Source: a bacterium (GTDB taxonomy: Bacteria; Pseudomonadota; Alphaproteobacteria; Sphingomonadales; Sphingomonadaceae). From it: a DNA stretch of 61,300 nt. Each line of letters opens with the position of its first letter. Within the stretch, counting starts at the first letter, position 1. Positions 54,555-61,300 of this stretch are shown here, in pieces. Location of the stretch: assembly GCA_030824575.1 (NCBI GenBank), contig JAVBXL010000196.1:1-61300 (forward strand). The letters run 5' to 3'. The notes beneath the pieces were generated by a model. It had not been told where the DNA came from. It did no database searches and saw only the letters and a list, made by a program, of their open reading frames with translations. The position numbers were made by a program, and so were the translations under genes.

Positions 54555-56353
54555 CCGAAGCCTATAAGATCATCGACCACACTTATGACACGGTCGTCGT
54601 GGGCGCGGGCGGCTCCGGCCTGCGCGCGACCATGGGCAGCGCCGAAGCGGGCCTGAAGACCGCCTGCATCACCAAGCTGTTCCCGACCCGGTCGCACACC
54701 GTCGCGGCGCAGGGCGGTATCGCCGCGTCGCTGGGCAACAACAGCCCCGACCACTGGACCTGGCATATGTACGACACCGTCAAGGGGTCGGACTGGCTGG
54801 GCGATCAGGACGCGATCGAATATATGGTGCGCGAAGCGCCCGCCGCCGTGATCGAGCTGGAACATGCCGGCGTGCCTTTCAGCCGGAACGAGGACGGGAC
54901 GATCTACCAGCGGCCCTTCGGCGGTCATATGCAGAATATGGGCGCTGGCCCGCCGGTGCAGCGCACCTGCGCCGCGGCCGACCGTACCGGCCACGCCATG
55001 CTGCACGCGCTCTATCAGCAGTCGCTGAAGTACGACGCGGACTTCTACATCGAATATTTCGCCATCGACCTGATCATGGAAAATGGCGAATGCCGTGGCG
55101 TGATCGCCATCTGCATGGAGGATGGCTCGATCCATCGCTTCCGTGCCCATGCGGTCGTGCTGGCGACCGGCGGCTATGGCCGCGCTTATTTCTCCGCCAC
55201 CTCGGCCCATAGCTGCACCGGCGACGGCGGCGGCATGGTGCTGCGCGCTGGCCTGCCGCTCCAGGATCTGGAATTCGTGCAGTTCCACCCGACCGGCATC
55301 TACGGCGCGGGCGTGCTCATCACCGAAGGCGCGCGCGGCGAGGGCGGCTACCTCACCAACTCCGAAGGCGAGCGGTTCATGGAACGCTACGCCCCATCGG
55401 CCAAGGATCTGGCGTCGCGCGACGTCGTGTCGCGTTCGATGGCGCTGGAAATGCGCGAAGGGCGCGGTGTGGGCGAGCATAAGGATCATATCTTCCTGCA
55501 CCTCGACCATATCGATCCCAAGGTGCTGGCCGAACGCCTGCCCGGCATCACCGAAAGCGGCAAGATTTTCGCGGGCGTGGACCTGACCCGCCAGCCGCTG
55601 CCCGTGACGCCGACCGTCCACTATAATATGGGCGGCATTCCCTGTAACTATCATGGCCAGGTCGTGACCAAGGTGGGCGACGATCCCGAAGTGATCGTGC
55701 CCGGCCTGTTCTCGGTTGGCGAAGCGGCCTGCGTGTCGGTCCATGGCGCGAACCGCCTGGGTTCCAACTCGCTGATCGACCTTGTCGTGTTCGGCCGCGC
55801 GACCGGCCTGTTCCTCAAGGACAATCTCAAGCCCAACGCACCGCACAAGGCGCTGCCCGCGGATTCGGCCGATCTGGCGCTTGCGCGCCTCGACCACTAC
55901 CGCAACGCTACGGGCAGCACGCCGACCGCGGACATCCGCCTGGACATGCAACGCACCATGCAGAAGCACGCCGCCGTGTTCCGCGACAGCGCCTTGCTGT
56001 CGGAAGGCGTCACGCAGATGCAGGCGGTCAACAAGCGGTTGCAGGACGTCAAGGTCAGCGATCGTTCGCTGATCTGGAACACCGATCTCATTGAGACGCT
56101 GGAACTCGACAATCTGGTCAGCCAGGCGATCTGCACGATCGAAAGCGCCGACGCGCGCAAGGAATCGCGCGGCGCCCATGCGCATGAGGATTTCCCGAAC
56201 CGCGACGACGAAAACTGGATGAAGCACACCGTCAGCTGGTTCGAAGGCTGGGGCGGTTCGGGCGGCAAGGTGACGCTCGATTACCGGCCGGTCCACGACT
56301 ATACGATGACCGACGAAGCGGAATATGTGAAGCCCAAGGCGCGGGTTTACTAA
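54551..56353 (+). CDS. sdhA: Succinate dehydrogenase flavoprotein subunit
   Basis: The 600-residue subunit oxidises succinate to fumarate with covalent FAD. Motifs are the dinucleotide site [20 protein letters not shown], the FAD-linking His in [37 protein letters not shown] for the substrate site, and [20 protein letters not shown]. It begins in an ATGA overlap with sdhD. The iron-sulphur subunit gene sdhB, usually next, is not downstream: a terminator and a ParDE module follow. Confidence 0.97.
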   Translation: MTEAYKIIDHTYDTVVVGAGGSGLRATMGSAEAGLKTACITKLFPTRSHTVAAQGGIAASLGNNSPDHWTWHMYDTVKGSDWLGDQDAIEYMVREAPAAVIELEHAGVPFSRNEDGTIYQRPFGGHMQNMGAGPPVQRTCAAADRTGHAMLHALYQQSLKYDADFYIEYFAIDLIMENGECRGVIAICMEDGSIHRFRAHAVVLATGGYGRAYFSATSAHSCTGDGGGMVLRAGLPLQDLEFVQFHPTGIYGAGVLITEGARGEGGYLTNSEGERFMERYAPSAKDLASRDVVSRSMALEMREGRGVGEHKDHIFLHLDHIDPKVLAERLPGITESGKIFAGVDLTRQPLPVTPTVHYNMGGIPCNYHGQVVTKVGDDPEVIVPGLFSVGEAACVSVHGANRLGSNSLIDLVVFGRATGLFLKDNLKPNAPHKALPADSADLALARLDHYRNATGSTPTADIRLDMQRTMQKHAAVFRDSALLSEGVTQMQAVNKRLQDVKVSDRSLIWNTDLIETLELDNLVSQAICTIESADARKESRGAHAHEDFPNRDDENWMKHTVSWFEGWGGSGGKVTLDYRPVHDYTMTDEAEYVKPKARVY

Positions 56354-56379
56354 GACTGCGATCGAGGTTGGAAAAATGG

Positions 56380-56407
56380 AAAAGGCGGGCTGAAAGTCCG
56401 CCTTTTT
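56380..56407 (+). terminator. Rho-independent terminator after sdhA
   Basis: AAAGGCGG (56381-56388) pairs with CCGCCTTT (56398-56405), then TT. It lies 27 bases after the sdhA stop and closes the sdhCDA transcript before the toxin-antitoxin genes. Confidence 0.85.
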
Positions 56408-56412
56408 CGCAC

Positions 56413-56706
56413 CTAAAGGTGGCTACCCGCGTCCATGCGCTCATGCAGGATACGCACGACGTCTATACCGCCCTGCGATCGCCTTTTGAAAAAGCAAATG
56501 TGGTGCCCGGACTTTGTACGCCAATAGCCTGATCGGACATCGCCAATCGCGTAAGCTGACGTCGCATCCGTTGCTGCAGCATATAGGCTGTCATGTATCG
56601 CACCAACATAGGCATCGGCCTGCTCTATGCTCCAGCGATCTGCGGTATATGACCATATCCCGGCCAAGTCATGACGGGCCGTTGGCGCAAAATAGACTGA
56701 CGTCAT
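56413..56706 (-). CDS. parE: ParE-family toxin (second module)
   Basis: The 97-residue toxin has the ParE start MTSVYFAPTARHDLAGIWSY followed by the core strands IGDVRSGYWRTKSGHHICFF and the terminal VVRILHERMD, in agreement with the R-I-L-H-x-x-M-D signature. It should inhibit DNA gyrase or growth when free. The start overlaps the end of the antitoxin gene (ATGA). The gene ends a few bases from the sdhA terminator, and codon use is less biased than in sdhA, consistent with later insertion. Confidence 0.9.
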   Translation of the reverse strand: MTSVYFAPTARHDLAGIWSYTADRWSIEQADAYVGAIHDSLYAAATDATSAYAIGDVRSGYWRTKSGHHICFFKRRSQGGIDVVRILHERMDAGSHL

Positions 56707-56957
56707 GCAGATTTACGGCGCTTGTCGTGCATCTCCGCAAGAAACGCGTCGAAATCAAACCGCTCCGCGGGACCGCTTTGCTCGCCCTCTATCAAAGCCG
56801 CCCGTAACGCCTCAAGCTTCTGTTCTTCCGATTCCAGCAGGCGTAGCCCTGCCCGAATCACTTCGCTGGTCGATCCGTAACGGCCCTCACTGACCTTGCG
56901 CTCGGCAAATTCGCGGAAGTGATCGCCTAGTGCGATGGAGGTGGTCTTGCTGCTCAT
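56703..56957 (-). CDS. parD: ParD-family antitoxin (second module)
   Basis: The 84-residue ribbon-helix-helix protein begins MSSKTTSIALGDHFREFAER and has the ParD pattern SEGRYGSTSEVIRAGLRLLE. Its acidic C-terminal helix is expected to cover the toxin. It would repress the operon at the palindrome 11 bases upstream. This subgroup (Caulobacter-type ParD) differs from the antitoxin at 528-809. The stop overlaps the toxin start (ATGA). Confidence 0.92.
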   Translation of the reverse strand: MSSKTTSIALGDHFREFAERKVSEGRYGSTSEVIRAGLRLLESEEQKLEALRAALIEGEQSGPAERFDFDAFLAEMHDKRRKSA

Positions 56958-56967
56958 GACGCGACAT

Positions 56968-56982
56968 TACCAAATATTGGTA
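56968..56982. promoter_or_regulatory. Palindromic operator upstream of the second parD
   Basis: TACCAAATATTGGTA is a perfect dyad (TACCAA and TTGGTA around ATA) centred 18 bases before the parD start. The position overlaps the promoter/ribosome-binding area, typical of ParD autoregulation. There are only 31 bases between parD and the next gene, so the promoter must extend into that gene or be very compact. Confidence 0.7.
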
Positions 56983-56988
56983 GCGGCT

Positions 56989-57447
56989 TCAACCAAAGGG
57001 TAGCAACGCTTCATACACATCCAGCCCCGGCTTCCCGACCACCGGGACGCCCCGCCGCAGCAAAAACGCATGGCGCACAATCTCCGCCTGCTGCTCGATG
57101 CCGTAGCGCGCGAACGGTCGCTCCGGCACGACGTCATAGCCATAGCGGCAAAAGGGATGGCGCATCAGCGGCAGCCACCACTTGCCCGACCGCTGCGCCT
57201 GCCACACATGGGTCATCTCATGGATGAAATGCCCCTGCAGATGCAGCGGCCCCTCGCAGAAATCGGCGCAGAACAGGCCGCCATCGGGATGAAACCACAG
57301 GTCGCCGTCCGGGGCCATCGTCACGCTTTTGGGTTGGAGCGGCCACCATTTGCGTGGATGCACCCGCACCCGGCCATAGTCGATCGCCCGGCCGAACATG
57401 CCGCGCGCCAGCGCAACCTCCTGCTCCGTCAGCGCCCGGCTGCTCAA
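56989..57447 (-). CDS. Putative HExxH zinc metallopeptidase-like protein (annotated elsewhere as Vgr-related)
   Basis: The 152-residue protein has the motif HFIHEMTHVWQAQ, an HExxH zinc site, and a preceding LFCADFCEGPLHLQG segment. N-terminal basic/aromatic residues (RVHPRKWWPLQPKS) and the C-terminal EIVRHAFLLRRGVPVVG are typical of a small family in sphingomonads and related bacteria. No signal peptide is seen, so it is cytoplasmic. It is encoded right after the copper-chaperone gene with overlapping codons (57444-57447). Protease activity is only an inference. Confidence 0.68.
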   Translation of the reverse strand: MSSRALTEQEVALARGMFGRAIDYGRVRVHPRKWWPLQPKSVTMAPDGDLWFHPDGGLFCADFCEGPLHLQGHFIHEMTHVWQAQRSGKWWLPLMRHPFCRYGYDVVPERPFARYGIEQQAEIVRHAFLLRRGVPVVGKPGLDVYEALLPFG

Positions 57448-57920
57448 TGGCCCTCATGCCCTTCGGGCTTGGCGGCGGCGGTCGCACCGGCCGCTTCGGG
57501 CTTGCGGATCACCGCGTCGACCAGCAGCCGGTCGCCATTGCCCATCAGGAAGGTCAGTTGCATCTTGCCCAGGCTGATCGCCGTATCGTTGACGCCCCAC
57601 AGCATCAGATGTTTGCCGCCCGGCGCGAAGGCGACCGTACCCTTGGGCGGCACGTCGACCCGGTCGACCGCCTGCATCGTCATCATCCCGTCCTTGTCGA
57701 TGCTTTCATGCATTTCGACCTTGAGCGCATAGTCGGTCAGCACGCCGCGCAATTGCGTGCCAGCGTCGCCGCCATGGATGACGAAATAGCCGGCCGATGG
57801 CGTTTCCTTATTGGGCGACAGCCGCACCCAGGCCTGATCGATATAGCTGGGGGCCGGATCGCCGCAGGCGCTGAGCAGCATCGGTGCGGCAAGGGCGAAG
57901 AGGATAAGGGGCGCGCGCAT
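57444..57920 (-). CDS. Periplasmic copper chaperone PCu(A)C-like lipoprotein
   Basis: The 158-residue protein has a lipobox-like LLSAC after a hydrophobic signal (MRAPLILFALAAPMLLSAC) and a PCu(A)C domain with the copper site residues: H in VEMHESIDKDGMMTMQ, the Met run after it, and GGKHLMLWG (H and M). PCu(A)C carries Cu(I) to cytochrome oxidase. GGAG sits six bases before ATG 57920; starts further up (57932, 58016) are less likely. A His-rich tail (GHEGH) may add metal binding. The next gene overlaps it by four bases. Confidence 0.88.
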   Translation of the reverse strand: MRAPLILFALAAPMLLSACGDPAPSYIDQAWVRLSPNKETPSAGYFVIHGGDAGTQLRGVLTDYALKVEMHESIDKDGMMTMQAVDRVDVPPKGTVAFAPGGKHLMLWGVNDTAISLGKMQLTFLMGNGDRLLVDAVIRKPEAAGATAAAKPEGHEGH

Positions 57921-57977
57921 TGGATGCTCCATGACTGTCTCGTTTCCGGTCGGTGGCATAGGTAATCGCCACAACTT

Positions 57978-58005
57978 CTTGTGCCAAGCGAAAGCGCGCC
58001 TATAT
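57978..58005 (+). promoter_or_regulatory. Sigma-32 (RpoH) promoter of dnaK
   Basis: CTTG (57978-57981) and CCTATAT (57999-58005) are separated by exactly 17 bases, the alphaproteobacterial heat-shock consensus CTTG-N17-CYTATNT. Transcription would start near 58012, giving a leader of about 80 bases before dnaK. The motif lies in the spacer shared with the divergent copper-chaperone gene. Confidence 0.8.
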
Positions 58006-58094
58006 CCCACCTGCAAACCGGCCTTGCCTTGGCGCTTATGTGAGGTAATGGGCCGTCAACCGCTGAATGAAATTTGGGGTTCAAAGAGGACACA

Positions 58095-59996
58095 ATGGCA
58101 AAAGTTATCGGTATCGATCTGGGCACCACCAACAGCTGCATCGCCGTCATGGACGGTGGCAAGCCCAAGGTCATCGAAAATGCGGAAGGTGCGCGCACCA
58201 CGCCGTCGATCGTCGCCTTCGCCAAGGATGGCGAGCGCCTGATCGGCCAGCCGGCCAAGCGCCAGGCTGTCACCAACGGCGACAACACGATTTTCGCGGT
58301 GAAGCGCCTGATCGGCCGCCGCTTCGACGATCCCATGACCAAGAAGGACATGGAACTCGTCCCCTATGACATCGCCAAGGGCCCGAATGGCGACGCCTGG
58401 GTCAAGGCTGGTGGCGAAGATTACAGCCCGTCGCAGATCAGCGCCTTCATCCTGCAAAAGATGAAGGAAACCGCGGAGTCCTATCTGGGCGAGACGGTCA
58501 CGCAGGCGGTCATCACCGTGCCCGCCTACTTCAACGATGCCCAGCGTCAGGCGACCAAGGACGCCGGCCAGATTGCGGGCCTGGAAGTCCTGCGCATCAT
58601 CAACGAGCCGACCGCGGCGGCGCTGGCCTATGGGCTGGACAAGCAGGACGGCAAGACGATCGCGGTCTATGACCTTGGCGGCGGCACGTTCGACATCTCG
58701 ATCCTGGAAATCGGCGATGGCGTGTTCGAAGTGAAGTCGACCAACGGCGACACTTTCCTGGGCGGCGAAGATTTCGACGCCAAGGTGGTGCAGTTCCTGG
58801 CCGACGACTTCAAGAAGACCGAGAGCATCGACCTGACCAAGGACAAGCTGGCCCTCCAGCGTCTGAAGGAAGCGGCGGAAAAGGCCAAGATTGAGCTGTC
58901 CTCGGCCCAGTCGACCGAAGTCAACCTGCCCTTCATCACCGCCGACCAGAACGGTCCCAAGCATCTGGTGAAGACGATCACCCGCGCCGATCTGGAGCGT
59001 TTGGTCGCGGACCTCATCAAGCGCACGATGGAACCGTGCAAGAAGGCGATGGCCGACGCAGGCGTTTCGGCGAGCGAGATCAGCGAAGTGGTGTTGGTGG
59101 GCGGTATGACCCGCATGCCCAAGGTGCGCGAAGCCGTGAAGGAATTCTTCGGCAAGGAACCGCATACCGGCGTCAACCCGGACGAAGTCGTCGCCATGGG
59201 CGCGGCGATTCAGGCAGGCGTGTTGCAGGGCGACGTCAAGGACGTGCTGCTGCTCGACGTGACGCCGCTGTCGCTGGGCATCGAAACGCTGGGCGGTGTG
59301 TTCACCCGCATGATCGATCGTAACACCACCATCCCTGCCAAAAAGTCTCAGGTCTATTCGACCGCCGACGACAATCAGCAGGCGGTGACGATCCGCGTGT
59401 TCCAGGGCGAGCGTGAAATGGCGGCGGACAACAAGATCCTTGGCCAGTTCGACCTGCTCGGCATCCCGCCGGCCCCGCGCGGCGTGCCGCAGATCGAAGT
59501 CACGTTCGACATCGACGCCAACGGGTTGGTCAATGTCAGCGCCAAGGACAAGGGCACCGGCAAGGAGCAGCAGATCCGCATCCAGGCGTCGGGTGGCCTT
59601 TCGGACTCCGACATCGATCAGATGGTCAAGGATGCCGAACGCTTTGCCGAGGACGACAAGAAGCGTCGCGAGGCGGCCGAAGCCAAGAACAACGCCGAAA
59701 GCCTGGTCCACACGACCGAAGCGCAACTGGCCGAACATGGCGACAAGGTCGACGCGAGCCTGAAGGGCGAGATCGAAACCGCGATCGCCGACACCAAGAC
59801 GGCGATCGAGGGCGGCGAGCCAGAAGCGATGAAGGCCAAGGCGCAGGAACTCGCCACGGTTGCGATGAAGCTCGGCCAGGCGATTTACGAGAAGGAGCAG
59901 GCTTCGGCCGCCGCTCCGGGTGCGGACGCGCCCAAGGCTGACGATGATGTCGTCGACGCCGAATTCTCGGAAGTCGACGAAAACAACAAGGCATAA
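58095..59996 (+). CDS. dnaK: Chaperone DnaK (Hsp70)
   Basis: The 633-residue chaperone starts [20 protein letters not shown]. The ATPase domain has [21 protein letters not shown] [12 protein letters not shown] and [13 protein letters not shown], then the linker [15 protein letters not shown] and the substrate-binding domain. The tail ends acidic ([18 protein letters not shown]). It folds proteins with DnaJ and GrpE. GAGG lies before ATG 58095; an in-frame ATG at 58074 would add seven residues and is rejected. A heat-shock promoter precedes it; dnaJ follows after 65 bases. Confidence 0.98.
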   Translation: MAKVIGIDLGTTNSCIAVMDGGKPKVIENAEGARTTPSIVAFAKDGERLIGQPAKRQAVTNGDNTIFAVKRLIGRRFDDPMTKKDMELVPYDIAKGPNGDAWVKAGGEDYSPSQISAFILQKMKETAESYLGETVTQAVITVPAYFNDAQRQATKDAGQIAGLEVLRIINEPTAAALAYGLDKQDGKTIAVYDLGGGTFDISILEIGDGVFEVKSTNGDTFLGGEDFDAKVVQFLADDFKKTESIDLTKDKLALQRLKEAAEKAKIELSSAQSTEVNLPFITADQNGPKHLVKTITRADLERLVADLIKRTMEPCKKAMADAGVSASEISEVVLVGGMTRMPKVREAVKEFFGKEPHTGVNPDEVVAMGAAIQAGVLQGDVKDVLLLDVTPLSLGIETLGGVFTRMIDRNTTIPAKKSQVYSTADDNQQAVTIRVFQGEREMAADNKILGQFDLLGIPPAPRGVPQIEVTFDIDANGLVNVSAKDKGTGKEQQIRIQASGGLSDSDIDQMVKDAERFAEDDKKRREAAEAKNNAESLVHTTEAQLAEHGDKVDASLKGEIETAIADTKTAIEGGEPEAMKAKAQELATVAMKLGQAIYEKEQASAAAPGADAPKADDDVVDAEFSEVDENNKA

Positions 59997-60061
59997 TCTA
60001 TGCCCATCGCCCGTCATGCTGGTACGAACCGGGGTGACGGGCGAAGCGGGCGGGGGCCTCT

Positions 60062-61201
60062 ATGACGACCGAAGTTGATTATTACGAACTGCTCGAAATC
60101 GAGCGCACGGCGGACGGCGCGGCGATTAAAAGCGCCTATCGCAAAATGGCGATGAAATATCACCCGGACAAAACCGGAGGATGCACCGACAGCGAAGCCA
60201 AGTTCAAAGCCGTTTCCGAGGCCTATGATTGCCTGAAAGACCCGCAGAAGCGCGCCGCCTATGACCGGTTTGGCCATGCGGCCTATACCCAGCAACAGCA
60301 GGGCGGCGGTGGCGGCGGTTTCCATGCCGGCGCGGGCGGCTTTTCGGACCTTGGCGACATATTCGAAACCATTTTCGGCCAGTCCGGCTTTGGTGGGCAG
60401 GGCGGTCAGCGCCAGGCCAACCGCCGCGGCGCGGACTTGCGCTACGATCTGGAAATCACCCTCGACGAAGCCTATCACGGCAAAAAGACCGATATCCAGA
60501 TCGAGGTGTCGGCCGCCTGCGATAGTTGCGAAGGGTCGGGCGCGCAGCCGGGCACTGGGGTCAAGACCTGCGCCACGTGCAAGGGCCATGGCCAGGTCCG
60601 TGCGCAGCAGGGCTTCTTCGTGGTCGAACGCACTTGCCCGGCCTGCCATGGCGCGGGCCAGGTGATCGAAAGCCCCTGCCGCTCCTGCCGGGGCGAAGGG
60701 CGCGTGGACAAGCCCAAGAGCCTGTCGGTCACTATTCCGGCCGGGGTCGACGAAGGCACCCGCATTCGCCTGTCGGGCGAGGGTGAGGCCGGTGCACGCG
60801 GCGCCCCGGCGGGCGACCTTTATATCTTCCTGCATGTGAAGCGGCACAGCCTGTTCGAACGCGACGGCACGACCCTGTTCTGCCGCGCGCCGGTCAGCTT
60901 CACCACGGCGGCATTGGGCGGTGCGATCGAAGTACCAGGCCTCGATGGTCTGCGGCACGAGATCAAGATCCCCAGCGGCATCCAGTCGGGCAAGCAGATC
61001 CGCCAGCGCGGCGGCGGCATGCCTGTCCTCAACGGTCGCGGCCATGGCGACATGGTGGTCCAGATCGACGTGGAAACGCCCACCAAGCTGACGTCGAAGC
61101 AGAAGGAACTGCTCGAAGCCTTCCGCGAAACGGAAACCGGCGAGGAATGTCCTCAGGTCAGCGGCTTCTTCTCCAAGCTCAAGGATCTGTGGGCGGATTG
61201 A
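60062..61201 (+). CDS. dnaJ: Chaperone DnaJ (Hsp40)
   Basis: The 379-residue co-chaperone has the J domain (YYELLEIERTADGAAIKSAY, HPD in MKYHPDKTGG), a Gly-rich stretch (about residues 76-98) and four CxxCxGxG zinc repeats: CDSCEGSG, CATCKGHG, CPACHGAG and CRSCRGEG. The C-terminal substrate-binding domain follows. It delivers clients to DnaK. The 65-base gap after dnaK holds a hairpin (CGCCCGTCA and TGACGGGCG arms) that may modulate the transcript ratio. Confidence 0.98.
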   Translation: MTTEVDYYELLEIERTADGAAIKSAYRKMAMKYHPDKTGGCTDSEAKFKAVSEAYDCLKDPQKRAAYDRFGHAAYTQQQQGGGGGGFHAGAGGFSDLGDIFETIFGQSGFGGQGGQRQANRRGADLRYDLEITLDEAYHGKKTDIQIEVSAACDSCEGSGAQPGTGVKTCATCKGHGQVRAQQGFFVVERTCPACHGAGQVIESPCRSCRGEGRVDKPKSLSVTIPAGVDEGTRIRLSGEGEAGARGAPAGDLYIFLHVKRHSLFERDGTTLFCRAPVSFTTAALGGAIEVPGLDGLRHEIKIPSGIQSGKQIRQRGGGMPVLNGRGHGDMVVQIDVETPTKLTSKQKELLEAFRETETGEECPQVSGFFSKLKDLWAD

Positions 61202-61208
61202 TGCGCTG

Positions 61209-61271
61209 TTCCCCGGCGAAGGCCGGGGTCCAGTCTCACGTCAGGGCTGGACCCCGGCCTTCGCCGGGGAA
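61209..61271. repeat. Palindromic intergenic repeat (type D), intact copy after dnaJ
   Basis: The 25-base arms TTCCCCGGCGAAGGCCGGGG... (61209-61233) and its exact inverse (61247-61271) form a long perfect hairpin with a 13-base loop. It begins eight bases after the dnaJ stop and would be a strong processing or stability element. Related diverged copies lie at 32068-32182 and 38047-38138. Confidence 0.93.
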
Positions 61272-61300
61272 CCACATATTCAACCGGTCGCCTTGCTCCG

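Noticed and set aside
54479..56296. 605-codon reverse ORF opposite sdhA
   Set aside because: Shadow of sdhA with no ribosome-binding site or family feature.
58056..60017. Reverse-strand open frame opposite dnaK
   Set aside because: Same shadow effect; dnaK is unmistakable on the forward strand, and the antisense product has no recognisable domain or ribosome-binding site.

Overview
The window looks like chromosomal sequence from an alphaproteobacterium of the family Sphingomonadaceae, most likely Sphingobium or a close relative. The evidence is high GC with strong G/C third-position bias, family-typical genes (DUF1476/F1-ATPase zeta-type inhibitor, DUF2312/GapR-like protein, DUF1244, a methionine synthase split into two genes, hrcA-grpE beside rph-rdgB-hemW) and an alphaproteobacterial sigma-32 promoter pattern before dnaK. 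The genus is an inference. I see no rRNA, tRNA, CRISPR array, insertion sequence or prophage. Most of the window is core metabolism and housekeeping, with small accessory patches.

Layout. 1-2343: an accessory patch with a ParDE module and two small membrane ORFs in DNA visibly richer in A/T than its surroundings. 2344-6998: a bifunctional (p)ppGpp synthetase/hydrolase, an HxlR regulator and a LytS/LytTR-type two-component pair. 7008-13712: a DUF4198 protein, GtrA plus a large GT-C-like membrane protein, tadA, rpmB, a phytase-like esterase and several small exported proteins. 13940-19684: a methionine block (ArsR-methyltransferase fusion, metF, two-gene metH) behind a perfect palindrome. 19774-22435: small secreted proteins, a beta-helix protein and a glycosyltransferase. 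22469-25603: an ScfR/RamB-type regulator divergent from isocitrate lyase. 25828-28646: a DUF885 Tat-type protein and a glutathione transferase.

28752-31941: leuC, an unannotated 37-codon ORF, leuD, DUF1476, bolA and grxD. 32501-34634: a BlaI repressor and M56 metalloprotease with tandem BlaI-type operators but no beta-lactamase. 34650-41294: hemW, a CAP protein, rdgB, rph, hrcA and grpE. 41390-45607: threonine synthase, a His-rich YqjI-like PadR with DUF2218, an M14 carboxypeptidase and DUF4136. 45806-52021: rpmJ, pyk, DUF1244, gapR-like, ybjQ-like, yebC, ruvC, a dienelactone hydrolase and prmA. 52221-56957: a soluble chemoreceptor, sdhCDA without sdhB, and a second ParDE module. 56989-61201: an HExxH protein, a PCu(A)C copper chaperone, and dnaK-dnaJ behind a sigma-32 promoter.

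Several loci show regulator and target together: the ArsR fusion with methionine genes, the ScfR-like regulator with aceA, BlaI with the M56 protease, YqjI-like PadR with DUF2218, and the sigma-32 promoter with dnaK. Intergenic spaces carry at least four families of palindromic repeats recurring across the window. Coordinates use the start codon I judge best from ribosome-binding sites and family alignment. No database search was run; every family assignment is recognition from sequence.
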